Source: Serilophus lunatus | Lineage: Eukaryota; Chordata; Aves; Passeriformes; Eurylaimidae | Assembly (NCBI GenBank): GCA_013399895.1 | Contig: VXBA01001813.1 | Location: 496,001 to 560,000, forward strand | Direction of reading: 5' to 3' | Length of the DNA: 64,000 nucleotides | Shown: piece by piece, positions 51,001 through 62,898 of the stretch | Position numbering within the stretch: the stretch's first letter is position 1 | Layout: each line of letters starts with the position of its first letter | Notes under the pieces: model-generated | What the model was told of the DNA's origin: nothing | Databases searched by the model: none | Seen by the model: the letters and a program-made list of their open reading frames with translations, nothing else | Program-made: the position numbers and the translations under genes

Positions 51001-54000
51001 TATTTTTTTCAGACCTTCTTTCCCCATTGATGCACAGACAAGTTAATTACTACACAGTGGTAATTAGCACCCACACCAGTGGTGAGGATGTATAGCAAAC
51101 CTCAGCTGTCTTTCCCACAGCATGATCGTATCTTTGGAGTGAAGAACTGGGTCATCATATAGTCAGGGTGTCACAAGAAAGTGCCATGCTGGGGATAAAA
51201 GACAATTAAGGGGAAAATAAGGCTCTCCTAACTTCACCATAGTCTATTATTTTTCTCTTTTCCTCTGAATGTTTGGCTATCCTAGCAACCATAACATCAA
51301 GAAACAAATTTTAAAGGTGTTTAGGTGTCTAAATGCAATCATAGGTGCTGAAGAAGCATTTAAAGTGCTTATGTATTTAAAAGCCACTGATTTCACTAAT
51401 TTCTCATCAGCTAAAAATTATCTGCATAGACAGTTTTGGAATCTAAACACAGATATTGATGTGCAGTTTTTGCAGTCAACAATGAAAGTGAAGCATACTG
51501 CAGAGACTCAGAAATATAGTTGGTACAGACACAGCCCTGCACCCTGCTGAAAGAGTTGTGTCCTGAACATCCTCTCTGCCTTCGCAATACATCCCTAATG
51601 TGCACAGACACATCCAGGAAAAAACTCTAAAAGTGCAGATGTGCCTGGACTTTTCTTATTAAGTGGCTAACCAGGAGCACTTGTAGAAAACTGCACTTTA
51701 ACAGAACGTCATAGCAGTGTCACATGAATGAGAATTCACACATACAACAACAACAAAAAGAAAAAAAAAAGACTAATCTGATAATATGTCAAACACAGAG
51801 AATCACAGAATGGAAGACTGGAAGAACAAACTTGCTACTGTAACGTCCAAGTCTAATCCTGGCCATGGAGTCCAAATTTCTGATAATTTGGACAAGCAGT
51901 ATAGAAGTTTCCATTCCCACACTCAAAGCCCATTTTTAAAACCAGATTACTTTTTCCAGGAAGCTAATCAAAAACCTTATTTCTGTGAGCGCAAAAATTG
52001 TTCTCATACCCAACTGAATGTTTTATTTTAAAGTCACTATTCAGTCCAAGGATGAGTTGAATCATGCCCATCGCGCTAACTTGTCTATCAGGGCCTGTCC
52101 CAGCTTCCAACAGGTTGCATCTCAACCAATCTTTTGATCGCAGTAAAGACCTTAAGATTCATTTCTATGCAGTGCAGTACTAGCTACCATACTGAACCTC
52201 ACTCTACAGGAAATAGGCCTTTATCAAATATAAAAACAATATTCAGAGGACAGAATGTATTTTAAAAAATTCTTAAAGCAATAATGCTTCAAAAATTACA
52301 ATTTAAGTTGACCCTTATGCTTTTACAATTACATGACTCAAGATACACATGAGAATACTTAAATTACCAGGCAATCCAAGTAAATATAAAATATAAATGT
52401 AGTGCATTTGTGAGATTTTGTTATGCCTATCAGCATTTGGAGTAATTATGGATTTGAACAGCATTGTGCCCTGCACTGTTGGAGCAAAACGGTGTCTGGT
52501 ATCTGTAACAGCAAAAGCACTGATTCAGGATGAAAACAGTCTATTTGAAAGTCAAGGAGTACCAAAAGAAGATGGGCACAAGTGGGAAGAGGCAGGAGAA
52601 TACAAAATGGGCTCACTTAACATGAATCTTCCATGGACATCAGATACACAGGTCCTTTTTAGTCCTCTTCTAAATTAGAAGACAACTACTGAGCTATCAA
52701 ACACATGGTAATAAAGATCTTGAAAATCTCTGCTGACCTAATTACTTTCACTTGGATGTACTGCATGTTTCTCATTAGCAAGCCATTTGATGATGTTAAA
52801 TTTACATTGCTGTCAACGACTAGCACCATCTCAGCTCACAAACACAATTTGAACATAGCTTCATTTTGCTTATCAGTGTCACAGAAGCAGGATTGGTGAA
52901 CTATAAAAAAAGTGCTGTGATAAAGAAACCCAGCAAGAGAATAAGAATAGTTGTTAAGAATAGTTGTAGGTAAGATGATAATAATTCTCAGCTGTTTCAG
53001 AAGTTTCATAAATTAGGCATTAGTTGTTTTGTTGGGTTCTTTTAAAGAACATCTTTACTTCAGTAAAGAACTTCCTACATATTACTGGCATATAGGATGT
53101 TACCTAAGAAATTGTAGAAAAACTCAACTTTACCTGCTCTTATAATAAAAGTTCCCTTATATTACACTCACTAGATTCAAATAGCTTGGGTTAAGTGTAT
53201 TAGAGAAGATGGAGGGACATTCTCTCCATTCTATGTAAACATTAAATTCTATAACTGATTTTCAGCTGTCTTTCATATATTCTCATAAAAATGGTAATTT
53301 TATCAATGACTATTTCATAGCTGAGGTAGTATCTGCAAAAACCCCAAAGAAAGAACCATGAAAGACAGAAGCTCTTATGATGCTCAAATCAGTGTCAAGG
53401 AAGGCAATTTTGCACTGGGATTTATTGCACCAATTCTGTGGAAAAGCTGGTCAGAGTTCTATAGTTATGAATGAAGTCTGCAATAAAAGCAAGATGGATA
53501 ACAGTTATACTTGCTGAAATCCACTAAAAATTTACTAATATATCTTTTGATTCATTCAAATGAACAACTCATAAATTAATTCTTTTAAAGCACACATCAG
53601 TATCAGATTTATCACCTCAAAATATTCAATGTACTCAAACTTTAGGAAGATCTTACTATAGGAAAACAAGAAGTAGCTGAGCAAAGGTACTACTCACTTT
53701 TTAATTTACTGTCCTGTTAGGTACATAGTAGGTTAAGCCAACAACTCCGTTTGCAAGTGGGACCATACACAACAAAGTGGTCTCTTCTGTTTCACATTAT
53801 TATTGGACTATTATTATATCAATGCATCAGGAATAAGAGAAATTGAAATTGCACCAAGAGTTCTCATCAATGGATGCCTTGCCTGTGCCATGGCAGTGTC
53901 ACTGCCAACTGCTGCTTTCATTCCCACTAATCCTTATTCTCTTCTCCAACTACTTTTTCCTTTGCTGCTACTCCCATTTGCTTTTAGCTGCTGTAGTGAG

Positions 54001-55818
54001 ATTATAAAATGGTCATTTCACAACCAAGCAATGCATTCCTTTTCTGTGGACAAAGAATGGTTTATGGGCTGTGTCTTGAATGACTTATTACTGATTATGA
54101 GGTTCTGCACACAGAATTTCTTCCACGTGAAGAGTTTTAGTATTATTGCACTTGAATATGTTTCCAGGGAATATTCAATTTCACTTTTTTGTTTTTCTTT
54201 AGAGCAATTATGCAGATGTTAATATCTTTTGCTGTTGTAGTTACTTTCTACTTTATTTGATTCTCCTGGCCAAACACCTACACAGGACAGCAAGTAGCAG
54301 AACAAGAATGAAGCATCTGCTTTTTTGTCTTTTCTCTTCACATTATGTCAGTTAATTCCCGAAGCTGTTTGTGCCTCACTTAAAAAATGGGTAGAGTTTA
54401 CCATAAAGCAAAAAAATAAAATATTGAATGTTCTTACCAGACATTAGATGGCTGAAAAAAAAAAAAAACCCAAATTTTCCTATTCCTGTGAATGTGCAGA
54501 GACCCCCATGGAAATTTTTGATGAATGACAACTTTTTCATGGTAACTTCTTGCAAAACTAGGCCTTGGAGCTTAGCAACTGATCAGAGATGTGAGCCATA
54601 ACAAGGCAAGAGGACCTCATTAAAGCCACAGCACAAATGGAGGACCTAACACATGAGGTAAGCAAGATCAGGGAACACCAGAGCATGGAATAAGGAAGGA
54701 TTTATTTTAAGGATTTTCATGGGAGGCTAAATTGGCCCTATTCATAGGAAAGAAGCAGCACAAAAAGTCTTGCCTTGTCCAACTGATAGAGTCTCTTTCC
54801 AACATTAGCTGACTTCATCTAGATCAAGTATTAGCATAACCAAAGCTCTCCATAAAACTGATTTTTAACATAAGCCTTGTCACATAAATACTCAGGAAAA
54901 ACTTTTTTTCCAAATACGAAGTGCTAATACATGAAGGTGGAAAATAGACTAAATATATACAAATCAGCAACACAGAAGTGCACTGAATCAGATGTCACAA
55001 AAAACCTGAAATTTAATATACTCACTGAAAGCAACTGGCTTTAAAATAATCTTTGTTATCGTAGTACTTAGATCAAAAGAGAATCTAGAAAGTCCACTGC
55101 TTTAATAACAAATTAGAGGAATAGCTTTGCAAGAACCATGAATAAAACATTTCAAAGAGAGGAATGGACCAACAGGTGAAGAAATTGCAAGCAGAGACCC
55201 TCATTTATCTTCTTTCCTCACATCCATTGTCCTTCGCCTTATTTTTTAACTCCTGTTCTCTGCTGCTTTTAAAAGCTGTCTAATCATTCTACTGACATGA
55301 TAGTGTTTTTATCCAATTCAAGAATTTTAGAAGTGAATTGATGTGATTTTACCACAGTCCTTTACACTTTTCAGCTCATGTGGCACATAAGTGTACTCAA
55401 ACAGGTGTTTTTCACAGATATAGTGAGGTGCAAGAGTGGTCTTTATACTCATCTTCATTATTTTATCTGACAACTAATAGATTATTTTGACCAGCAGAAA
55501 TTGTCTTTATGTGCAACTTTTTAATGACGTATTTCCTGAAATTCACATCCGCATAATTTTTGCATATACTTGCAAGTATGTACTCTAACTCATCGCTGAC
55601 GCTGCTGCAGGTACCCAAATATGTATGTATTCTCATCAGCATGGTGAGGTGCCGGGAGAAAGATGCTCAGCTTTGAGGAAAGCAGCACTTTTCAAGTCCT
55701 ATTCTGTAGAAATTAGGTAATATAGTCTGTAAAATCAGATCACAATGTTTAGCAATTCTGATACTCTATTTGTGATCAAGAAGACATTTCCTTTTCTCCA
55801 TGCATTAGTACAACAACC

Positions 55819-56931
55819 TGTGGGGGTTTGAGAGGGGAGGGGGTTGCGGGGTTCTTAGAGGGAGCTGGGGGAGGAAAGGGGATGTTTCCTTTTAAACCCT
55901 GGGGTTTTTTTTCCTTTCCTTTAATAACCTTCCCTTGCTTCCCCCCCAACTCACCGAAACGTGGATTGCCTTTCCCTGGGACACGGCACGGCAGGTTTAG
56001 CTCCAGTGCGGCCGTGGCTCGGCTGTGTGAGGCAAGGGGGGGACGCCGGGCGGGGGGCGGCTGGCTGCCAGCGCTGGTCATGACCCGGGGGANNNNNNNN
56101 NNNNNNNNNNNNNNNNNNNNNNNNNNNNNNNNNNNNNNNNNNNNNNNNNNNNNNNNNNNNNNNNNNNNNNNNNNNNNNNNNNNNNNNNNNNNNNNNNNNN
56201 NNNNNNNNNNNNNNNNNNNNNNNNNNNNNNNNNNNNNNNNNNNNNNNNNNNNNNNNNNNNNNNNNNNNNNNNNNNNNNNNNNNNNNNNNNNNNNNNNNNN
56301 NNNNNNNNNNNNNNNNNNNNNNNNNNNNNNNNNNNNNNNNNNNNNNNNNNNNNNNNNNNNNNNNNNNNNNNNNNNNNNNNNNNNNNNNNNNNNNNNNNNN
56401 NNNNNNNNNNNNNNNNNNNNNNNNNNNNNNNNNNNNNNNNNNNNNNNNNNNNNNNNNNNNNNNNNNNNNNNNNGACTCCCAGGCCTCGTGGCTTGACTCC
56501 GCCCACCCCCATAAGCACCGGAGCCACACCAGCACAACTGCAGGTGGAAAAGCTTCCCCAAATAACATCCCGGGTTGGGGGAGGACTTTTTCACTGTGTT
56601 GTATTTTTCAGAAACTCCAAGGGCTGGGAGTTAGCTACCACCAGAGGGAGAAAGAAGAAGAAGTGGCTTTCCCTTCCCACTGCTTTTCCTGGGCCAGCCT
56701 GCCTGGCCTTTGAAAGCAGTTCCCTTATTTCTTGTTTTTTTCTTTTTCCCCTTTCGCATGGTTTTTGTTGGGTTTAATTCTGTGTTAAGTCTGGGGTTCC
56801 CTTAAACTGTTATCTTTCTTTGGTTGAGCTCCAGACGAATAAACTGTTTCCCTGTTGTTCAAAATTCTGTTCAGTCTTCTCGTCACTGTCGAGCTAGCCC
56901 TTAATTAAAACAGTGGTGTCAAACCACCACA
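55819..56931 (+). mobile_element. GC-rich LTR with terminal inverted repeat, target duplication and internal assembly gap
   Basis: It starts TGTGGGGGTTTG and ends CAAACCACCACA, a 12-bp inverted terminal match with one mismatch. Direct repeats CAACC flank it at 55814-55818 and 56932-56936. A polyadenylation hexamer AATAAA lies at 56838-56843, near the 3' end as expected for an LTR in plus orientation. The body is far more GC-rich than its surroundings, and 56093-56473 is N. The visible ends fit a solo LTR of about 1.1 kb if the gap size is right, but a longer provirus collapsed into the gap cannot be excluded. It is antisense in intron 2 of the INPP4-related gene, 205 bp from the exon 2 donor. 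Confidence 0.75.
56093..56473. other. Assembly gap (381 N)
   Basis: A run of 381 Ns inside the LTR at 55819-56931. The bases before the gap are very GC-rich (G and C runs), a common cause of read dropout. All open frames spanning it are artefacts. Confidence 0.99.
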
Positions 56932-57136
56932 CAACCTCAAGGCAATTATAGCTCTAGTTTCAGGGGAAAACAATTTTGTAAAAAGTAACAGTGCAGAAAT
57001 CAGAAAAATCAGAATCATGAATCTTGGATCTTATTCAAGCATAAAGAACCACCATGCAACACATTTCTGTTTAAAGATGTGTCACAGAAATTGAGCTGAA
57101 AAGTAGAACTTGGTAAACTAATAGTTTATTACTCAC

Positions 57137-57251
57137 CGTAGTTTCTGGTTATACTGCTTGACTTTTTCTAGTGAGGCCGCATTAATCTGAGCTTGAAATT
57201 CTTCTACTGATACACTGTCTCTGTAATAGTATCCTTCCATGCTCTCCAGTG
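57137..57251 (-). CDS. Coding exon 2 in window (INPP4-related protein)
   Basis: 115 nt. The acceptor CTCTTTTCACAG has a strong pyrimidine tract and the donor is ACG|GTGAGT. It begins with two bases completing Ala and ends with two bases of an Arg codon. It encodes ALESMEGYYYRDSVSVEEFQ followed by a helix-like AQINAASLEKVKQYNQKLR. The counterpart in INPP4A/B is the QTLAERFGD to RLNSYF region that precedes the catalytic segment. A GC-rich LTR insertion ends 205 bp beyond the donor, in the intron. Phase fits both neighbours exactly. Confidence 0.87.
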
Positions 57252-60200
57252 CTGTGAAAAGAGAAAGAATGGAAAAAAAGAAAGATCAGTATTAAATATT
57301 TAGTAATTGCTTTCTTTGTAGTTTTGTTCGCACGTAAGTGAATTACTTTTTAACCTTGAGGCTGTGACACTACTGTGGATTGCTGAGCTGTTTCCATGTC
57401 ATGAAATTCATACAGATCTCTGTAAGATTTCATTTACAAGAAAAATTATATTTCTTGCCCTGTGGAAAATATGAAAGAGAGTGCTAATTTGAGTTCCTCT
57501 GCTCTAATTAAAGTATTCCTGCCTACTGAATGTAAATGTTGGCTTTTAGTTCTTATATATTCTGGAAGAAAACAGTAAAATGAGCTGGGGCAGAGGAAAT
57601 AAAGGATTAATATAGCATTTACTTTCACAGAGGAAGACCTAACGACTTCCTACAAAGCCCGGTTTTGGGAGATGTGGAACACTAGAACTTCTAGTTATTC
57701 CCACAGATAATGTGAATACCTTCTTCTAGATCAAGTACAGCAAACTTCTCTGGATCTCTGAAAATGCCCTAGAAGGTCCTTTTCAAGGCTCAAGTAAATG
57801 AAGTCAAATACTTGTCTGCATCCACCTTTGTTGTATTCATGTCACCAAAGCAAGAATGAATATCGCTACAAGAACTCAGCACTAAACAAAGACTTCAATT
57901 AAAGGAAAGATTTTATGTCCTTCCTACAGGCATTGCATAGAAATTAGAAGAAGGAAAAAAATGAATGCACAACCATTCCATTTGGGGGTGCTCTTCCTAG
58001 CAACAGATTTACAAAACAAACTAAAACAACCCAAAAACATTCTCTGAGCCCCTTTACTTTAGGAGCTTGACAGAGTTTAATCTTCTCTTTAGTGAAGTCA
58101 AATCAAATCAAGTGTTCGAAAGATTCTCAAGAAAATGTGTAAAAATAAAGACCTTCCTATTAAGAGGTCAACCTTTTTATGATATAAACCAAAGGCTCTT
58201 GGTGAAATAAGAGATTTTGGGGAGTATCATTAAATTAGGAATACTGCCACTTTAGTAATCCACATATTCTAAGAATGCATCACCCTATCAGAAAATGCAA
58301 GGAATAGGCAGAGTTTTGATAGAAACATGTTGCTGTCTTACAGCTTCAGCTGCATACAGAATATTAATTCTGCTTGTACTGCTTAATATGACCAGTTAAT
58401 AAATAATTCATTCACTGTGAAAGAATATGCAAATTTCACTCCCCTTCTGTGCTTTCAGAGTTAGTAATTCTACTTCTGTGTGAAAAATATTCAATTTCAA
58501 TAGTCAGACTTGTTCTTCCTTGGCACTAAGTCACATGAGAAGCCTCACACAAAAACAGCCACTGAACTCCATTTAGAACAGCTTGTTAGTACAAACAGAA
58601 TCTATAATCCCTACTGCTTATTTTGCTGGCATGAAGTTGGTTTTATCCAATTAGATTACCCATCCAGCAAACACAGTCATCTGTCAGGACTGGCTGGAGC
58701 ACGCATTTCTGCCTCTGTGAGGGCCATGCTCACAAGTGTGTGCAGGGACTCCCACACTGTGTGCCTTGGCTCTCTCCTCTCTGAAGGATTTAACATTTTT
58801 CTACTCAACATATGAGAAAGGTGTTTTGTAAGGAGGCTTTCCTTACAAACATATCATCTGTAGTATTCTTCAATGCAAATTAGGATACGATCTGAATCCA
58901 AAGACAACTGAATGGGAGAACTTGGAAGAACGGTAGACTTAAAGGATAGTAGCTAATGGGACATGGTCTACCTAGAATCCCTTGAAAAGCAGAATAGCAC
59001 AGGGATCTACATTGTTCAATGTCTTTATCACTGACATGGAGGAGCCACGTTTGCAGTGCCAAACTGGGAGAAGCACTGAATACACTCAAGTGCAGGGCGA
59101 CATAAAGAGGGTCCTATACAGGCTAGAGAAATCCAGCAGGAATCTTGTGAAATTTAACAAGGACAAATCTCAAGTCCTGGACCTGGAAAGGCAGAGCCTA
59201 AGAGCAACTCTCCTGAGAAGGACCTCAGGGTCATGTCAGGCAGCCGTACATGAGCCTGCAGTGTTCCCTGGTAATCACAACGGTCAAGATCTTCCTAAAC
59301 CATATTAACCTAAGCATCGTCAGTAGACTGAAAGAAGTGCTTGTTCTCACTTTACTCAGTACATGAAAGTTTCTGACCAACTGTAAAGAGTCTGCAAGAG
59401 GGGCCATCATGAAGAGTCAGCTCTTCACAATGGTGGGCGCTGGCACGACAAGAGACAGTTGGCATTAATTGAAACAAGAGAAGTTTCAGCTTGGCAGAAA
59501 GAATAAACTTTGTAACCGTTAGGGCAGTCAAGTAGAGTAAAAGATTCTCCTAGAAGTTGTGCAGTTTCTGCCCTCAGTGTTTGCAAGGTTCTACCTGTTA
59601 GGCACCCAAGCAATCTGGTTTCATGTCACAGCTGACACTGCTATGAGCAGGAAGTTGGACTAGAGATATCCCAAGCTCCTTTCAATCTGAATTACTCTAG
59701 GATTCCACAAAAAAACTAAAAAACTTTCAAAAGCCATAGAGAATTTTAAATTAATTAAATTCTAATTTTAAATGCAGTGTATTTAATTAAGTTTATTTAT
59801 TACCAAGATCTTAATTTTAATGTAGGAAATAGAGAAATCTAAATGTCACTAGCAATGTCTCAACATTTGCAGCACCCAGTCCTGTAAATCAAGATCCATT
59901 TGAATTTATACACACTTAGGTATATGGTTGCACAAAACTGTTTTTTACAAATGGATAATACAGCCCAGCTAAACATTTAAGAACTTGAAAAATAACTACA
60001 GTGCCAATCTGACAAATATGTAGTTTTAATTTTGGGCATGGGGCTATACCACTTGGAATACAGCAACACAGAGATAAACAGACTGATGAGCACTTCTCTG
60101 TGTTCCTGATAAAGTATTCCAAAACCATTGTTTTCTAAATGTTACATTTTAAAATATCAAAAACCATTATATTTTAGGCAGGAAGCAACTTAGCTCTGAT

Positions 60201-61741
60201 AAGCTTGGGAAGCAACAATTCACAGGGAACTTGCAGAGGATTTCTACATTTGTAGTTAATAAATTTCAGTTACAGATGAGAATGTACTCAGTTTGGCAGC
60301 TCAGCCAAACCTCATAGGAAAGAAGTGAGAAATAGAATCCCAATCCACTCATTAATGAGGTAAAACCCCCACAAAATAATAATTTAGACACTAGGATTTA
60401 AATTCTTAGCCATAATTATTATTCTGAGAGACTAATGAACTATTTTAGAGGGGGATCCTTGAAAATTAAAGAAATTTGATATGATAAAGAAAGAAGAAAC
60501 CTTCTATACCACTGAAACTTATTAAGCACATGTAAACACTTGAATGGATCCTTGCACTTTTCCTTTAGCTGACTACAAAGATGCTTACCCTAAAAATCAA
60601 ATATTTTGGGCTTCTGGAATTAAAAAGGGAAAAAAAATCTCCAAAATAAATCGTGTTGCACACTGAATCCCCTTGCCAATCTAAAAAAAAAATAGTATTT
60701 CCAGGAATTAAGCTGTACTAAGGTATTTTCTATTCTCTTTCATGTACCTTTTTGTTTCCTCTACTGTAATATGTCCCCTGCTCGTTGTTTTCATTTTCCC
60801 CTATGACTGAAATCAATCTCTTCAAAAGAAATCCACTGAAGTCTTTATTAGTTTTTTCAAAAATAAGACTTCAGAGATCTTTTTCCTAAAAAATTGTGTA
60901 TTTTAACTTTATAGTAAGTTCAGCTATTTCTTCACGTATCTTTGTTTTTGCTCCTTCCTTTTACATTCTCCTTATCTATCAGAGACCAAGCCATCCTCGA
61001 AACCTTCATTTGTATGCCTGACTTCGGCCTATTCCACATAGATCCTGGAAGCCTTTCACAAAGTATAGAGGGCTCTCAGCTCCCTCTGAAATCAAAGGCA
61101 GCTCAAGGCAATCAGCAGCTCACATTCACCATTTCAGTGAAGCAAACTTCACGCTCCTGATGACTGTAATGACACTGCAGCTAATGCAGGCTGTCTGTAA
61201 TTTATGAACAGTCTGAGCATCAGCACCACCATTCCTCACTTTGTAATGTTTGCAGTGCAATAACTACAAAAGCTTGAAAACATTATTTAACTCTTCATAA
61301 CATTTTAAAGATGTGGAATTCTCAGGGGATAACAATTTAGTTCTCAAGTATGAAGTAACAAGAAAAGATTACAGCATCATTTGAAAAGCAAAACATTTTT
61401 AAAACCAAGTTTCATGGGCTGACTATTGGCCATTAATGTCTACAAGGATCAAAACAATATTGATGAATGAAGACTCAATCTTTGCTGTTGGAATCATATA
61501 GCAAGCATAAATTCAGAAACCTATATGCATGTCTCTATTTTTTATTACAAATCTCAGCAAAAAAAAAATTACATTTTAATTTAAAGTTCTCAATAAACGT
61601 TCACATTAAAAACATTTAAATATAATTATTGTGCCCTTACAGTTACAAAGGATTTAAATCAGAGCAAATAAGTGGGGTTCTAAAGAGAGTTCATTATAAT
61701 GTGAAAGAAGCAGGGTGGGGGGGAATTAAAACTCAAGTTAC
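57252..61741 (-). other. Intron 1 (in window) of the INPP4-related gene
   Basis: 4.5 kb, bounded by GTAACT and CTTTTCACAG. It contains the CR1 at 58981-59702. Nothing else is recognised. Confidence 0.75.
58981..59702 (+). mobile_element. CR1 LINE with reverse-transcriptase remnants, intron 1
   Basis: The forward frame around 59000-59220 carries CR1 pol pieces: GSTLFNVFITDMEE, then LVKFNKDKSQVLDL. The 3' part includes GGAAGTTGGACTAGAGATAT and CTTTCAATCTGAATTACTC, a decayed 3' UTR. Frameshifts and stops interrupt it. The 108-codon open frame at 58982-59308 is a piece of this element. Confidence 0.85.
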
Positions 61742-61885
61742 CTTGTGAAAAAAGCACTGGGTGGATTTTAAATCCCCCTCCATTCTTCAGCCTTTGAGGA
61801 AGCTGTTCAAAATGGTAACCATCAAGGTAGAAGTAAACCTTCAGTGTTTGCCGGCTTCCTTCTGCTTGGTATGTGATTGGTACAT
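61742..61885 (-). CDS. Coding exon 1 in window (INPP4-related protein)
   Basis: 144 nt. The acceptor is TTTTTAG and the donor is CACAAG|GTAACT. It starts at codon position 2 (a split Asp-type codon, first base upstream) and ends with one base of an Ala codon completed in the next exon. It encodes VPITYQAEGSRQ, then KVYFYLDGYHFEQLPQRLK, then GFKIHPVLFSQ. This lines up with the INPP4A/B stretch that runs from PVITG to QPVLFNVG, just before the catalytic half. The open frame continues past the acceptor into the intron, but the AG, the T-rich tract and the homology place the junction at 61885. The preceding exon was not found up to 64000. Confidence 0.85.
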
Positions 61886-62198
61886 CTAAAAATACAGTCA
61901 ATGTTACAATTTCATTCAAAGCAATTACATGCTTTTCCAGAAATTGTTGCACCCACAATTCACATGGTTAGATAAAAGACTACTGCAGACACAACTAATA
62001 TATTCAGGTTTTTACATTATATGTGGTGTTGCTGTGGTCACTTTTGGCCTATCCCTTATCAGGAAGTAGATAAACTAGTAGATAAGCAGGAAAGCAGTGA
62101 CTATCATCTTTGACAGCCTGTCAGTAATAGCAAAAATACTAAGCAAATAATGTAGTTGGTGACATTCTATTTATATTCCCTGTAAATATGGAAAAATA

Positions 62199-62632
62199 TA
62201 GAATCATAGAATGGTTTGGATTGGTGGGATCTTAAGATCATCTAGTTCCAACCTCCTGTCATGGGCAGGGTTACACACCTTTCACCAGACCAGGTTGCTT
62301 AAAGTCCCACTCAACCTGGCCTTCAACACTTCCAGGGATGGGGCATCCAGGACTTCTCTGAGCAACATGTTGCAGTGCCTTACCATGCCCACAGTAAAAA
62401 ACTTCCTCCTAACAGCTAATCTAAACCTGCCCTCTTCCAGTTTAAAGCCATTCCCCCTTGTCCTGTCACTGCGTGCACTTGTAAAAAGTCCCTCTCCAAC
62501 TTGCTTGTAAACTCCCTTTAGGTAGTGGAAGGTGCTATAAGGTCTCCTCAGAGCCTTCTCCTCTCCAGGCTGAACAACCCTAGCTCGCCCAGCCTTCCCT
62601 CATAGGAGAGGTGCCCCAGCCTACAGACTGCA
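62199..62632 (-). mobile_element. CR1 LINE, minus orientation, upstream of coding exon 1
   Basis: It starts at the reversed tip GAATCATAGAATGGTTTGGA. It continues with TCTAGTTCCAACCTCCTGTC, AACACTTCCAGGGATGGGGC, TGTCCTGTCACTGC and CTTCTCCTCTCCAGGCTGAA, and is truncated near CCCAGCCTACAG. The open frame at 62211-62510 is antisense CR1, not a gene. Confidence 0.92.
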
Positions 62633-62847
62633 TGTCTACCTATGGCACATAGTTTGAAATCGCCGGAAGGATACCTTTAGCCACATTTCACAGGCCTTCA
62701 TGAAGTGCATCATGTATAATATCAATGTGATATATAGAGCCAGATTTTCCTCAGATTTGTATGGATTAGAACAGAAGTAAATAGAACAGTAGCTATTAGC
62801 ATATTCATGAAATTATCATTAAAAATCAGAACTCAACTGAGAAAATA

Positions 62848-62898
62848 TATAGAATATATAGAAATATATATATATATATAAATATATAGAATATAGAA
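62848..62898. repeat. AT microsatellite with TATAGAA units
   Basis: Repeated TATATAGAA/ATATAGAATAT units surround a pure (TA)n core at 62861-62882. Confidence 0.75.

Larger units (their letters stand above)
43419..57136 (-). other. Intron 2 of the INPP4-related gene
   Basis: 13.7 kb, bounded by GTGAGT and GTTATTTCAG. It holds CR1 copies at 44526-44985 and 47099-47610 and LTRs at 47653-48031 and 55819-56931. The rest is unique AT-rich DNA with no recognisable exon. Confidence 0.75.

Noticed and set aside
51790..51830. AATCACAGAATGGAAGACTGG resembling a reversed CR1 tip
   Set aside because: Only about 20 bp match and the following sequence departs from CR1, so it is too weak to call.
53803..54222. 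139-codon plus-strand frame with a hydrophobic stretch (LLFPLLLLPFAF)
   Set aside because: It lies inside intron 2 antisense to the gene, with no family similarity and no promoter or splice context. Chance in AT/pyrimidine-rich DNA is the simpler explanation.
55776..56594. Open frames of up to 272 codons
   Set aside because: More than half of each is N from the assembly gap, and the rest is LTR sequence.
58982..59308. 108-codon plus-strand frame
   Set aside because: It is a CR1 reverse-transcriptase fragment and is already covered by the mobile element call.
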